A stretch of DNA of 64,000 nucleotides, taken from JADZEM01 sp046328125. Lineage in GTDB: Bacteria; Chloroflexota; UBA6077; JACCZL01. The stretch lies in assembly GCA_046328125.1 (NCBI GenBank), contig JAXLXF010000032.1, forward strand, positions 15,095 through 79,094. Reading direction: 5' to 3'. Below the pieces are notes generated by a model that was given only the letters and a program-made list of their open reading frames with translations, ran no database searches and was not told where the DNA came from. Position numbers and translations under genes: made by a program. Positions 16,580 to 25,452 of the stretch are shown here, piece by piece; position 1 is the first letter of the stretch; the number at the start of each line of letters is the position of its first letter.

Positions 16580-16636
16580 CGCGTGGGCCTGCTGTCGCGC
16601 CGGGCGAGACAGCGCGCGCCGGCGCTGCGCTGACGG

Positions 16637-18379
16637 CTAGTCGCGTTCGACTTTCGAGCGGGTCAACCGCATCACCACTAGCAGCACCGCGAAGATCATG
16701 ACGCTCTGGACGATCGCCAGGGCGGACGTGAGCTGGGTGCCCGTCGCCTCCCAGCTCTCGATGATCGCCGGTCCGATGACCTTCGTCCGCGCCGAGATCA
16801 AGAGGATGGACGCGCCGACCTCCCGGATCGAGACGATGAAGATCAGCACCCAGGCCGCCATGATGCCCGGCCGGAGCAGTGGCAGCGTAATCGTCCACAT
16901 CGTCTTCAGCCAGGTTGCGCCGCACACGCGGGCGCACTCCTCCACGCTGCGCTCCAGTTGCAGCATCACCGCCGAGATGGAGCGCACCCCGAGCGGCAGG
17001 AAGATCGTCAGGTAGGCCAGCAGCAGCAGCCAGATCGTCCCGTAGATGCCGATCGGCATGCTGATCCAGGCCCAGAGCAGGCCCAGCGAGAACACCATCC
17101 TCGGCACCGCCTGCGGGAACATGACGACGTACTCCAGGTAGCTGCGGCCTGGCACCGTGGTGCGGTAGATGAACCAGGAGAGGACGCCCATCAGCAGGAC
17201 GCCGATCGTGGCCGTCATGAACGCCAGGATCACGCTGTTCTGCATCGCCGAGGTCGTCGCGCCCTTGTTGAACACCGACTCGTAGTTGCCCAACGTCCAG
17301 GCAGCATCGCCCAACGAGGTCGTGCTGAACCGCAGGACCGAGGCGAAGATCAGCGCCACCAGCGGCAAGATCGCCGCCAGCATGATGTACAGCACGCAGA
17401 TGCCGCACAGGAGCGGGCGCCAGCGGCCCATGTCCATCACGCGCGGGCGGAACGCCTTCCCGGTGATGGTCGTGAAGTCACGTCGGCCCAGCATTCGGGC
17501 GTAGACGTACATCGCCGCGCCCGTGAAGACGCACAGCGAGATCCCCATCGCGGCAGCCGCCGGATAGTTCGGCGGGTTGCCGGTCAACAACAGCCAGATG
17601 CCGGTCGTCACGACGTGGAACCGGATCGGCACGCCGATCACCGTGACCACCGCGAACGAGCCGAGCATCTCTGCGAAGACGAACGCCGCCGCACCGAGGA
17701 TGGCCGGCTTCAGCAGCGGCACCGTGATCCGCAGCGCCGTCCGAAACTTGCCGGCCCCGAACACCTGCGAGCTCTCTTCCAGCGACGGGTCCATCGACTT
17801 CATCGCCGCCGAGATGATCATGTAGGCGACGGTCCCCTCGTAGAGCGCCATCACCCAGACGATCCCGAGCGGCGAGGCGATATTGATGAGCACGGCATCC
17901 GGCCCGGCAACCGACTGCCACAGCTTGTTGACCAGCCCGGACCTGGGCGACGCCAGCGCGGACCACGCCAGGGCGCCGACCAGCGGCGTGATGTAGAACG
18001 GCAGGATGATCGCCTGCTCGAACCAGCGCGCGCCTGGCACGTTGGTCCGGTTGACGATCCAGGCCAGCACCAGCCCGAACCCGACCGCCAGCACCGTCCC
18101 GGCCGACGCCACGTAGAGGGTGTTCGCCAGCCAGTCAACCCGATTGAAGATCGCGAGATAGTTGGACAGTCCGTAATCGACAACCGGGCGGGCGTCCGGC
18201 CGACCGACGTTGAGCGACACCTGCAACAAGAAGAGGACCGGATACGCCACCAACAGCACGGCAATAATCACGACCGCGCCGATGATCAGCCGCTCCGCCG
18301 AGAGCGCCCTGCTGAACCTGCCCGGCGCATCCGGAACGACGACCTGCGGATGCGGCTCGAGCGCTGCCTGTTGCGCCAT
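16637..18379 (-). CDS. ABC importer permease with two fused inner-membrane domains (Fe3+/polyamine type)
   Basis: A 580-residue permease carrying two BPD_transp_1 domains in one chain, as in FbpB-type iron transporters, with about 12 hydrophobic segments. Two EAA-loop motifs that contact the ATPase are visible: SSQVFGAGKFRTALRITVPL near 205-224, and CARVCGATWLKTMWTITLPL in the second half. The start has AGGAG about 5 bases upstream. It is the third gene of the operon ATPase (20885), binding protein (19677), permease. The fused architecture and the binding-protein class favour Fe3+, thiamine or a small anion rather than peptides. Confidence 0.9.
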   Translation of the reverse strand: MAQQAALEPHPQVVVPDAPGRFSRALSAERLIIGAVVIIAVLLVAYPVLFLLQVSLNVGRPDARPVVDYGLSNYLAIFNRVDWLANTLYVASAGTVLAVGFGLVLAWIVNRTNVPGARWFEQAIILPFYITPLVGALAWSALASPRSGLVNKLWQSVAGPDAVLINIASPLGIVWVMALYEGTVAYMIISAAMKSMDPSLEESSQVFGAGKFRTALRITVPLLKPAILGAAAFVFAEMLGSFAVVTVIGVPIRFHVVTTGIWLLLTGNPPNYPAAAAMGISLCVFTGAAMYVYARMLGRRDFTTITGKAFRPRVMDMGRWRPLLCGICVLYIMLAAILPLVALIFASVLRFSTTSLGDAAWTLGNYESVFNKGATTSAMQNSVILAFMTATIGVLLMGVLSWFIYRTTVPGRSYLEYVVMFPQAVPRMVFSLGLLWAWISMPIGIYGTIWLLLLAYLTIFLPLGVRSISAVMLQLERSVEECARVCGATWLKTMWTITLPLLRPGIMAAWVLIFIVSIREVGASILLISARTKVIGPAIIESWEATGTQLTSALAIVQSVMIFAVLLVVMRLTRSKVERD

Positions 18380-18398
18380 CTCTGCTCCTCGAAGTCGG

Positions 18399-18447
18399 CG
18401 AGGCGACGGGGTGGCGTTGGGTGCGCCAGGGCCACCCCAACGCCTCG
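18399..18447 (-). terminator. Intercistronic hairpin between binding protein and permease
   Basis: GGCGTTGGG (18413-18421) pairs with CCCAACGCC (18436-18444), and flanking CGAGGCG/CGCCTCG can pair as an alternative. Such a stem after a binding-protein gene commonly protects or partly terminates the message, which raises binding-protein levels over permease. That role is inference. Confidence 0.4.
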
Positions 18448-18459
18448 CGGACTAGCTGC

Positions 18460-19677
18460 TCAGACGCCCGTGATCTTGTTCCACTTCTCACGCCAGGCCG
18501 GCTGCTCGGCGATGTACTTCTCCATGTCCTTCGGAACCCAGACGTTCAGCTCGGACATCGGCGGCGTCAACTGCGGGTACGGCCCACCGGTGCTGGTGAC
18601 GGGATCCTGGGAGGTGGTCGTGATCGCCTTCTGACCTTCCGGGCCGAAGAGCCAGTTGAGGAACAGCTTGGCGGTAGCCGGGTGCGGGGCGTTCTTGACG
18701 AGGCCGGTGCACTGGACGGTGTACGGCACGCCCTCCTTCGGCAGCGCGATCTCGATGGGCGCGCCGGCCAGCTTCTGCTGGACGTACGTCGAGGTCTGGC
18801 CCATCCCGTTGATCAGGATCTCGCCGGCCACCACCTTCTCGTACTGCTGCGCCGTCCCCGCCAGCCCGACCGGCTTGAGCGCCGTCATCTTGTCCCAGAA
18901 CTGCTCGCCGTGGAGATCGACGATCATCGCCCACTGGGAGTACTGCAATCCGGAAGCCGAGTCCTTGAAACAGATCTGGCCGTTGGCCCACTTCGGGTTG
19001 TTCAGCAGATCGAGGTACGTCTTCGGCGCCTCGGCGGCCGGCACCTTGTTCGGGTTCCAGGCGATCCCGGCGATGTTGATCCAGGGCGAGAGCCACAGCC
19101 CCTCGGGATTGCTCTTCCACTTCTTGTCGTAATTCTTCAGCATGGGCGACTGGTACTCGCCCCAGAACCCCTTCTTCTGAAAGTCGATCGCCAGGGCGAT
19201 CTCGGTCAGGGTCGTGACGTCCGCGCTCTGGACCCCCTGCTGCATCTCCGGTTCGAGCTTCGCGTACAGCTTGCCGGTCTGGAGCCGCAGGTACTCGCTG
19301 ACGTCCACCCAGGGGTACTTGTCCTTGAACATCGCCAGGAACTTGACGAGGTCCTCTTCGACGGTCGGGGTGTACCAGACGAACTTGCCTTCCTTCTTGG
19401 ACGCTTCGATCAGCGCCGCCTCGTCCCCGTCCGGGGCAGCGCCCGGCTTCGAGGCCGGTGCAGCCTGGCCGGACGACCCGGCGGTGGCCGCCGGCTGCGC
19501 GGCCGGCGCGGCCGGCTTGGACTCGGCCGGCTTCGGCGCGTCGGCCGGCTTGGCCGGCGCCGCCGCCGGGCTCGAGCACGCCTCCAGCACCGGCAGCGCC
19601 GCCAGTGCCGCGCCGCCCAGCAGCAGCCGCCGCAGGAACGCACGACGCGTCGTCTCGCAGGACAGTCGATCAGACAT
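18460..19677 (-). CDS. Extracellular substrate-binding lipoprotein (Fe3+-type, family 1)
   Basis: A 405-residue binding protein. The N-terminus carries TTRRAFLRRLLLGG, a Tat-like twin-arginine signal, then LPVLEACSS, a lipobox. A short Pro/Ala/Lys linker follows (residues 35-75). The mature part has EEDLVKFLAMFKDKYPWVDV, NPEGLWLSPWINIAGIAWNP and LFLNWLFGPEGQKAI, the last being the typical end segment of FutA/AfuA-like proteins. GGAGG lies about 7 bases before the ATG. It lies between the ATPase and permease genes of the same importer. Confidence 0.9.
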   Translation of the reverse strand: MSDRLSCETTRRAFLRRLLLGGAALAALPVLEACSSPAAAPAKPADAPKPAESKPAAPAAQPAATAGSSGQAAPASKPGAAPDGDEAALIEASKKEGKFVWYTPTVEEDLVKFLAMFKDKYPWVDVSEYLRLQTGKLYAKLEPEMQQGVQSADVTTLTEIALAIDFQKKGFWGEYQSPMLKNYDKKWKSNPEGLWLSPWINIAGIAWNPNKVPAAEAPKTYLDLLNNPKWANGQICFKDSASGLQYSQWAMIVDLHGEQFWDKMTALKPVGLAGTAQQYEKVVAGEILINGMGQTSTYVQQKLAGAPIEIALPKEGVPYTVQCTGLVKNAPHPATAKLFLNWLFGPEGQKAITTTSQDPVTSTGGPYPQLTPPMSELNVWVPKDMEKYIAEQPAWREKWNKITGV

Positions 19678-19778
19678 CGGTCAACCTCCCTGCCGCTCCA
19701 GCCAGTCCGTCCTGGCCGGAGGGTGCGATGATCGTGGCACGTAGACGCGATCCGCCCGGCACGTCCCGGGCGGGACGG

Positions 19779-20885
19779 TCACTGTTCGACGAAGACGCAG
19801 TGGCGCGGGTCGATCCGCACGAAGACGGGCTCACCCTCGTTCAACGTGTCGAGCGGCGGCTTCCGCACGCTGAGCGCCCGGCCACCATCCCAATCCACAA
19901 AGTACTGGACCGAATCGCCCAGGAAGACGCGTCGGGCAACGCGGCCGGGCCAGACGTTCGTGGTGTCGCCCGGCTCGGCACGGTGCAGCTCCGGATAGAC
20001 CGTCCGCACCGAGACCGCGGCCTCCCCACTCGGCAGCACCGACGGCCGCTGACACCGGACGAGCGTCCCACCACCGGTCCGCAGCATCACGGTGCCGTCC
20101 GAGCCGTTCGGCTCGACCTGGCCGACGATGATGTTCGCGGCGCCGATGAAGTCCGCCACGAAGCGCGTCCGGGGGCGGTCGTAAATCTCGGCCGGCGTCC
20201 CGACCTGCTCGATCAGGCCACCGTGCATCACGATGATCCGGTCCGAGATCGCCAGCGCCTCTTCCTGATCGTGCGTCACGTAGATCGACGTCACGTCGAT
20301 CCGCTGCTGGAGCTCGCGCAGCTCCACCCGCATCTCGGCGCGCAGCTTGGCGTCCAGGTTCGAGAGCGGCTCGTCCAGGAGCAGCGCCTTCGGGTTGAAG
20401 GCGATGGCGCGGGCCAGCGCGACGCGCTGCTGCTGGCCGCCCGACAGCCGCGAGGCCGGCCGATCGCCGAGCCCCGCCAGCCGGACCATGTCCAGCACTA
20501 CCTTGACACGCTCACTCACCTCGGCCTTGGGCGTCTTGCGCAGCCTCAGGCCGTACGCGACGTTCTCGGCGACGGTCATGTGGGGCCAGATCGCGTAGCT
20601 CTGGAACACCATCGACAGGTCACGCTGCTCGGGCGGCAGGTTGACCTTCTGGCGCGACGAGTACACCGCGCGGTTGTCGATCCTGATCTCGCCGGCCGAC
20701 GGCGTCTCCAGGCCGGCAATCGCTCGCAGCGTGGTCGTCTTGCCGCAGCCTGACGGCCCCAGCAGCGTCAGGTGCTCGCCACGACGAACCTGGAAACCGA
20801 CGCCGTTGACGGCAACAGTCTCGCCATACGTGACGACGAGATCGTCGATCTCGATGTAGCCGGAGCGGTCTTCAGTGATGCTCAC
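19779..20885 (-). CDS. ABC importer ATPase (PotA/FbpC type)
   Basis: A 368-residue nucleotide-binding subunit that powers the importer encoded by the next two genes. Walker A GPSGCGKT is at 43-50, the Q-loop near VFQSY, the signature LSGGQ at 147-151, Walker B ALLLDE at 167-172 and the switch His in THDQEEA. A C-terminal TOBE-like domain follows after about residue 270. The GTG start has AGGAGG 8 bases upstream. The short leader begins about 20 nt upstream, at the promoter noted at 20913-20942. Confidence 0.93.
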   Translation of the reverse strand: MSITEDRSGYIEIDDLVVTYGETVAVNGVGFQVRRGEHLTLLGPSGCGKTTTLRAIAGLETPSAGEIRIDNRAVYSSRQKVNLPPEQRDLSMVFQSYAIWPHMTVAENVAYGLRLRKTPKAEVSERVKVVLDMVRLAGLGDRPASRLSGGQQQRVALARAIAFNPKALLLDEPLSNLDAKLRAEMRVELRELQQRIDVTSIYVTHDQEEALAISDRIIVMHGGLIEQVGTPAEIYDRPRTRFVADFIGAANIIVGQVEPNGSDGTVMLRTGGGTLVRCQRPSVLPSGEAAVSVRTVYPELHRAEPGDTTNVWPGRVARRVFLGDSVQYFVDWDGGRALSVRKPPLDTLNEGEPVFVRIDPRHCVFVEQ

Positions 20886-20912
20886 GGCCTGCCCTCCTTT
20901 GCGCAGTGCCCC

Positions 20913-20942
20913 AGGCTACTGTCTGCGTTGCACCGCTGTCAA
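20913..20942 (-). promoter_or_regulatory. Promoter of the Fe3+-type ABC operon
   Basis: On the minus strand TTGACA (20942-20937), an 18-bp spacer and TAGCCT (20918-20913) precede the ATPase start at 20885. The gap 20886-21126 separates this operon from the divergent IclR gene. It also holds a GGGTTGAAACCCG fragment near 21069, resembling the start of the R4 repeat. Confidence 0.55.
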
Positions 20943-21126
20943 ACCGACACCGGGGGAAGTCGCACGCCGGGGACTCTCCGTCCACGGCCCAGTCACGATG
21001 CAGAATACGTGTCCGGGCCTGCGCGGAATCGTGCACCAGCACGCCAGCAAAAGGGGCGCTGAGTTTCGAGGGTTGAAACCCGCTTTCGTCATCGGGCAGA
21101 ATTCGGCAGCCTGCGACGGGGTCGGC

Positions 21127-21996
21127 ATGATGAAACGAGCAGCGACCGAACAGAGCCGGTACCACGTCACCGCTCTGGATCGCGGCCTTGCCGTGCTCGA
21201 TTGCTTCGTGCAGGGGCCGCCAGACCTGATGCTCATCGACATCGCGGCACGGGTCGGCCTGACCAAGGCGACCGCGTTCCGCCTCGTCCAGACCCTGCAA
21301 GACTGCGGCTACGTCCAGCAGGATCCGATCACCAAACGGTACTCGCTCTCGCTCAAAGTGCTGGACCTCCAGACGGCCGGCCTGATGGCGCTGCGCTTCC
21401 CACAGGTCGCCCAGCCCCTGCTGGAAGAGCTCAGCGTCCGCCTGCACGAGTCCAGCAGCATGTGCATCCTCGAAGGGCCGTACATTCGGTACGTCGCGAG
21501 AGCAGCAGCGCCCCGCATCATCAGCGACACCCTACAGGTCGGCTCGCGGCTGCCCGCCAACCCGACCTCGATGGGGAAGATGCTGCTCGCGGCCCGCGGC
21601 GAGGCCTGGGTCCGCGATCTGTACGCGCACGAGCCGCTGGTCGAGCGCACGCCACACACGATCACCGACCTCGACCAGCTGCTGACCGCGCTCGACGAGG
21701 TGGCTCGCCAGGGGTACGCGCTCGCCAACGAGGAGCTCGAGATCGGCTACCGCTCGATTTCGGCCCCGGTCTTCGACCGGAGCGGCAAGGTCGTCGCGGC
21801 GATCAACATCTCGACCGCGACCGGCCGCGTCTCGATGTCCCAGTTGATGGACGAGATGTTGCCGCAACTGGTCGAGACCGCCGGCCGCATCTCTCGACTG
21901 CTCGGCTGGGCCGGTTCGCTCAAACTGCCGCCGTTCTCCGTCGGCCAGACGGACCGTGGCCTGACCGACGGCGCGACGAGCGCGGCGGACCGGTAG
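21127..21996 (+). CDS. IclR family transcriptional regulator
   Basis: A 289-residue regulator. The N-terminal winged helix spans about 15-75 (ALDRGLAVLDCF, DIAARVGLTKATAFRLVQTL). The C-terminal effector-binding domain has LPANPTSMGKMLLA, YALANEELEIGYRSISAPVF and VAAINISTATGRVS, all typical of the family. Family members usually repress or activate catabolic genes in response to a small acid. It diverges from the ABC operon and lies about 0.6 kb before an oxidoreductase gene with a GTTTC-N7-GAAAC operator, so it is one candidate for the protein that reads that motif. The ATG at 21130 is equally possible as start. Confidence 0.92.
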   Translation: MMKRAATEQSRYHVTALDRGLAVLDCFVQGPPDLMLIDIAARVGLTKATAFRLVQTLQDCGYVQQDPITKRYSLSLKVLDLQTAGLMALRFPQVAQPLLEELSVRLHESSSMCILEGPYIRYVARAAAPRIISDTLQVGSRLPANPTSMGKMLLAARGEAWVRDLYAHEPLVERTPHTITDLDQLLTALDEVARQGYALANEELEIGYRSISAPVFDRSGKVVAAINISTATGRVSMSQLMDEMLPQLVETAGRISRLLGWAGSLKLPPFSVGQTDRGLTDGATSAADR

Positions 21997-22075
21997 CCAG
22001 GGCCGGCAGCCCGCGCCGGCTCGACCAGTCGAGTGACCCGTCATCGTGACGACAGCGCTGCAAGGGGATGGACCG

Positions 22076-22426
22076 ATGGATCTCTTCGAGGCTCAGGGGC
22101 TGCCGGCCGACTGCCTGGAGTGGGACGCCGAACAGTGGCTCCCCACCTTCGACGCGCAGCCAGCCGACGAGCGTCTCGCCTGCTACGTCTTCGACTTTGC
22201 CTCCCCGCCGAAGGTGCGCGGCGACTCGAGCGGGTTCGTGGACGCCCAGGCCCGCCTCTGGGTCGTCGCCGAGACGCCGTGCCCGGACTGCTTCCGCCCG
22301 ACCATCGTGTTGTTCCGCCGCTGGAACAACGAGGGCGCCGAGCAGCGCAACGCCATCGTCGATGCCCGCATGCGGGAGATCGGCTGGCACGCGCTCCATC
22401 CGGCCCGCAAGCGCCGCCAGGCCTGA
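22076..22426 (+). CDS. Small protein of unknown function with a CPDC motif
   Basis: A 116-residue protein beginning MDLFEAQGLPADCLEWDAEQ. It is acidic at the N-terminus and basic at the C-terminus (ARKRRQA). ETPCPDCFRP near residue 76 could bind a metal or be redox active. I do not recognise the family. The ATG at 22076 is chosen because AAGGGG lies 8 bases upstream; an in-frame GTG at 22046 has none. It follows the IclR gene by 79 bp on the same strand. Confidence 0.6.
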   Translation: MDLFEAQGLPADCLEWDAEQWLPTFDAQPADERLACYVFDFASPPKVRGDSSGFVDAQARLWVVAETPCPDCFRPTIVLFRRWNNEGAEQRNAIVDARMREIGWHALHPARKRRQA

Positions 22427-22490
22427 GCGCTCGCAGCATCAGTCCACGGCCCGGGCACCGAGTCAACACCCCGGGAGTGCGTCGGTTCTT

Positions 22491-22518
22491 GGTGGGGCGC
22501 GATGAATCGCGCCCCACC
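22491..22518. repeat. R1-type hairpin GGGGCGCGAT-GA-ATCGCGCCCC
   Basis: A perfect 13-bp stem with a 2-nt loop. It is a single-hairpin relative of the 61-bp elements at 31141 and 48825. Placed after the small gene and just before the promoter at 22536, it may also end the upstream transcript. Confidence 0.75.
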
Positions 22519-22535
22519 CCTACAGCCCCGGCACG

Positions 22536-22601
22536 TTGACAGGGCAGGCGCCCGCCTGTAGAATGGCCTATATTGATACGCAGTTTCGTACTATGAAACT
22601 G
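22536..22601 (+). promoter_or_regulatory. Q-type promoter and operator of the flavin oxidoreductase gene
   Basis: TTGACA (22536-22541), exactly 17 bp, then TAGAAT (22559-22564) form a near-consensus promoter. The perfect palindrome CAGTTTC-N7-GAAACTG (22581-22601) begins 16 nt after the -10 box, over the predicted start of transcription, where a bound repressor would block RNA polymerase. The same layout recurs on the minus strand at 37656-37722 and 54844-54910. Confidence 0.75.
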
Positions 22602-22610
22602 GAGCAATCG

Positions 22611-23690
22611 ATGGAGTTTGCCTTCCTCACCACCCACTCTGCTACCGACGCGGTCGAGGATCCGCATCAGACCATCCTCGACGCCCGCGAGCTGGTTCAG
22701 CTCCTCGACCAGGCCGGCTTCGACATGATCTGGTTCCCGGAGCACCACTTCATCCGCTCGTACACGTCCCCGGCCCCGATCGTCGCCGCCGTGGACGCGG
22801 CCAACCGTGTCAAACGCGCCCGCGTCGGCACCTCCGTCATCCTCGCCCCGATGCACAACCCGCTCCTGCTGGCCGGCGAGATCGCCTACGCCGACCATCT
22901 CACGGACGGCCGCATCGAGTTTGGGTTCGCCCGTGGCGCGAGCGACTACGAGGTTACGCGATTCCAGATCAGCCGCATCGAGGCCGCCGAGCGGACGCGC
23001 GAATGCGTAGAGGCGGTCATCGGCCTGCTCACCACCGAGGACTTCTCCTTCCAGGGCAAGTACTGGCAGTTCCCGCCGACCACCTCGATCCCGCGACCGT
23101 TCCAGAAGCCCCATCCACGGCTCTGGTTAGCCTCTCGCTCGCCGGAGACCGTCAGCTTCACCATCGAGAAGCAGCTGGGCATGATGCTGACCGTCCAGCA
23201 AGAGGATCTCCCGAGGCTGCGGGCACAGATCGCCCTGGTGGACGCGCTGGTGGACGAGCTCGAGGAGTACCCACGTCCGCCGCTAAGCGTCGCGCGGCAG
23301 GTCTACGTCACCCATGACAAGCGCGATGCTCTGGAGGCGATGGAGCTTGTGGCGCGCATGCGGGCGATCAGCTTCCAGCATCGGCACGACAACGCCGACA
23401 TTCGCGGCGGCTACCTCGCGCCCGCCCCGATGCCGGAAGGCACCGACATCAGCCCGGAAGAGCTGATGCGCCGTCTCGTCGTGGGAGACCCGGAAACCGT
23501 CGTCGAGAAGCTCAAGGAGATCGAGGCAATGGACGTGGACCAGTTCGTGGTGAACATGGACTGGGGGCAGCCGCAGGAGAAGATCCGCCGCTCGCTGGAG
23601 CTGTTCGCCACCGACGTCATGCCCCACTTCCGGTCCAGTGCCAGCACAACCGGCTCGGCCATCCCACCCGCCGAGCTCGTCCACAGCTAA
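22611..23690 (+). CDS. LLM class flavin-dependent oxidoreductase (bacterial luciferase-like)
   Basis: A 359-residue TIM-barrel monooxygenase or reductase of the luciferase-like superfamily using FMN or F420. Visible are FDMIWFPEHHF near 40-50, VGTSVILAPMHNPLLLAGEIA, DGRIEFGFARGAS and PHPRLWLASRSPETV. The long insertion after the barrel core resembles alkanal monooxygenase-like proteins. I set the start at 22611, where GGAG lies 7 bases upstream; an in-frame ATG at 22593 would fall inside the operator. It is transcribed from the Q-type promoter with a VOC gene 35 bp downstream. The substrate is unknown. Confidence 0.88.
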   Translation: MEFAFLTTHSATDAVEDPHQTILDARELVQLLDQAGFDMIWFPEHHFIRSYTSPAPIVAAVDAANRVKRARVGTSVILAPMHNPLLLAGEIAYADHLTDGRIEFGFARGASDYEVTRFQISRIEAAERTRECVEAVIGLLTTEDFSFQGKYWQFPPTTSIPRPFQKPHPRLWLASRSPETVSFTIEKQLGMMLTVQQEDLPRLRAQIALVDALVDELEEYPRPPLSVARQVYVTHDKRDALEAMELVARMRAISFQHRHDNADIRGGYLAPAPMPEGTDISPEELMRRLVVGDPETVVEKLKEIEAMDVDQFVVNMDWGQPQEKIRRSLELFATDVMPHFRSSASTTGSAIPPAELVHS

Positions 23691-23725
23691 CATGTGTCGC
23701 TGATGCTGGACTGAGAGGGCTCTCC

Positions 23726-24148
23726 GTGACGTTTCCCGGCGTGCTCGCCCTGGATCACACCGCCGTCGCCGTGCACACGTTCGAGTCGGTCTTGCCGTTC
23801 TACCGCGACCTGCTGGGTGGGGAGGTCGTGCTGGAGCGAGACGTCCCCGCCAGCAGCTACCGCTTCCTACAGCTGCGCTACCCGAACGGTGCGCAGGTCG
23901 AGCTGATCGCGCCGCTGGGGGAGTCGGGCTTCCTGCACGACTTCCTCGCGAAGCGCGGCGAGGGCGTCCACCACATGACGTTCATCGTGGCGGACCTGAA
24001 GGAGGCGGTCGCGGCGGTACGGGCGGCCGGCTACCGGGTGGTCGGGGAGTCGTACGCCAACCGCAACTGGCAGGAGGCGTTCGTCTCCCCGCGCGAGCTG
24101 CACGGCGTGCTGGTGCAGCTCGCCCAGAAAGCGCCCACCGAGGTGTAG
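23726..24148 (+). CDS. VOC family protein (glyoxalase/epimerase-like)
   Basis: A 140-residue vicinal-oxygen-chelate protein with paired beta-alpha-beta-beta-beta units, similar in length and pattern to methylmalonyl-CoA epimerases (LDHTAVAVHTFESVLPFYRD at the start, GVHHMTFIVADL in the middle). Metal ligands His11 and a His of GVHH are present. The final-strand glutamate usual in epimerases (VLVEL) is glutamine here (VLVQL), so metal binding may differ. GTG start with GAGAGG about 8 bases upstream. It follows the luciferase-like gene and probably shares its transcript. Confidence 0.83.
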   Translation: MTFPGVLALDHTAVAVHTFESVLPFYRDLLGGEVVLERDVPASSYRFLQLRYPNGAQVELIAPLGESGFLHDFLAKRGEGVHHMTFIVADLKEAVAAVRAAGYRVVGESYANRNWQEAFVSPRELHGVLVQLAQKAPTEV

Positions 24149-24198
24149 ACCCTCTCCCCCTCTTCCGCTTGCGGGAGAGGGGGCTGGGGGTGAGGGTC
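24149..24198. repeat. R3 repeat between convergent genes
   Basis: ACCCTCTCCCCCTCTTCCGC-TT-GCGGGAGAGGG followed by GGTGAGGGTC forms a long imperfect hairpin. It fills the whole gap between the VOC stop and the ammonia-lyase stop and may terminate both. Confidence 0.75.
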
Positions 24199-24204
24199 TC
24201 CTCG

Positions 24205-25452
24205 TTACGCGCTGAGCGCCGGCATCAACGCGAACAGCTTCGTCATCTCGTTCGTCGCCAGGGTGTGCGCGCCGTCCACGTCCATGCTCGGGCTGCCCAG
24301 CATCACGTCCACGTTCGCCGCCAGCGCCAGGTGGACCCGCGCAAGCCCCGCCTGTTGCGTCTCGGCGCCAGAGCCCGAGAGGTAGATCCCCACACCTGCC
24401 GACGCCCGCTCGACCTTCACGAGCCGCGCGATGTCCATCATCGCACCGAAGTTGCCGAGATCGAGCGGCCGGATCTTCTGGTAGTCAGCCGCTTCGGCGT
24501 CCAGGAACGCACGATGGTCGTCCACGGTCAGACAGTGCTCCTCGGCCACGGTCCGGCTCGCGAGGCCGAGCCGCCGCATCCCGCGCCGGACCCGCGCCAT
24601 CACGTCGATCTGGGCCTCGCGCGTCTCCAGCTCGACCGGATCGCCCACCAGCAGCGCGTACGGCGCGGCCAGCCGCTCCAGCTCGGCCACGTGCGCCACC
24701 ATCCGGTCCGGATCGTTCTCGAACAGCTCCTCCATCAGCCCGTAGAAGTCGATGTGGATGCGCGGGCGGTAGTCGGCCGGGGCGAGCCGCTGGAGCCGCT
24801 CCCGCAGCGCGGTCAGGAAGCCCGGGATCTCGGCGAACATCCTCGGGTTGTGCGGCTGGCGGGTGTGGATCACCGCGCCCCGGCGCAGGATGATCTTGTC
24901 GATGCCGCGATCCGAGTCCGGGCCGGTCTGGAGGTTGAGCGCGACCGGCGTCGTCGGCAGCGACATCCCCCACTCGTCGGCCAGGACGCGGGCCATCGGC
25001 AGGCGGCGCGCCTTCGCCGTCGCGTCCAGGAGCGCCTGCGAGATCCCGTAGCGGGCAGCTGGCGGGAGCGGGCCGCCGTCCACCTGGAGGCCAGCCAGCA
25101 GCTGGTCGTTCGGGCGGAACCGCGAGACGTCCAGCCCCACGAGGTGCGGCACGACCGCCCGCTCGATCGTGCCGATCAGCCCCTCCGGGCCGACCGGCGC
25201 GTCCCGGCCGCCGCCCCGCCCGGCGAACGTCATCGTGGCGCAGTCGCCGTACGCCACCAGGCCGTCTTCCAGGAGCAGTTGGAGGCAGACCGTCCAGGCC
25301 GGCTGGCGGATCGCCGAGAATCCCGGCGTGACCGGCTCCCCCTCGTAGAGGAAGCCGTTGGCGTCCGGCTTCGCGCCGCGCCGGATCGCCTCCAGGTCGG
25401 TCGAGTACCAGCCGCCGACGCCCGGCGTCGCGATCACCAGCCGAATCTTCAC
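24205..25452 (-). CDS. Methylaspartate ammonia-lyase homologue
   Basis: A 415-residue enolase-superfamily protein whose closest pattern is 3-methylaspartate ammonia-lyase (EC 4.3.1.2, about 413 residues). By alignment from memory with the Citrobacter enzyme, the general-base lysine is Lys326 (YQKIRPLDLG), the other catalytic residue is His196, and metal ligands are Asp235 (HIDFYG) and Glu274. The third ligand, Asp307 there, is glutamate here (AEE near 304). The GTG start overlaps the amidohydrolase stop (GTGA), so the two are translationally coupled at the end of a peptide-type ABC operon. The true substrate may be another beta-amino or hydroxy diacid. A diverged paralogue is at 52984-54216. 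Confidence 0.82.
   Translation of the reverse strand: MKIRLVIATPGVGGWYSTDLEAIRRGAKPDANGFLYEGEPVTPGFSAIRQPAWTVCLQLLLEDGLVAYGDCATMTFAGRGGGRDAPVGPEGLIGTIERAVVPHLVGLDVSRFRPNDQLLAGLQVDGGPLPPAARYGISQALLDATAKARRLPMARVLADEWGMSLPTTPVALNLQTGPDSDRGIDKIILRRGAVIHTRQPHNPRMFAEIPGFLTALRERLQRLAPADYRPRIHIDFYGLMEELFENDPDRMVAHVAELERLAAPYALLVGDPVELETREAQIDVMARVRRGMRRLGLASRTVAEEHCLTVDDHRAFLDAEAADYQKIRPLDLGNFGAMMDIARLVKVERASAGVGIYLSGSGAETQQAGLARVHLALAANVDVMLGSPSMDVDGAHTLATNEMTKLFALMPALSA

Noticed and set aside
16958..18634. Plus-strand open frame of 558 codons opposite the ABC permease
   Set aside because: It is antisense to a permease with clear family motifs; its translation is rich in Arg/His/Gln without domains, as expected of a shadow frame in high-GC DNA.
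22491..22518. Dedicated intrinsic terminator after the small gene
   Set aside because: The stem belongs to the dispersed R1 family, also found inside a gene, and has no T-run; a terminator role is possible but not its defining identity.
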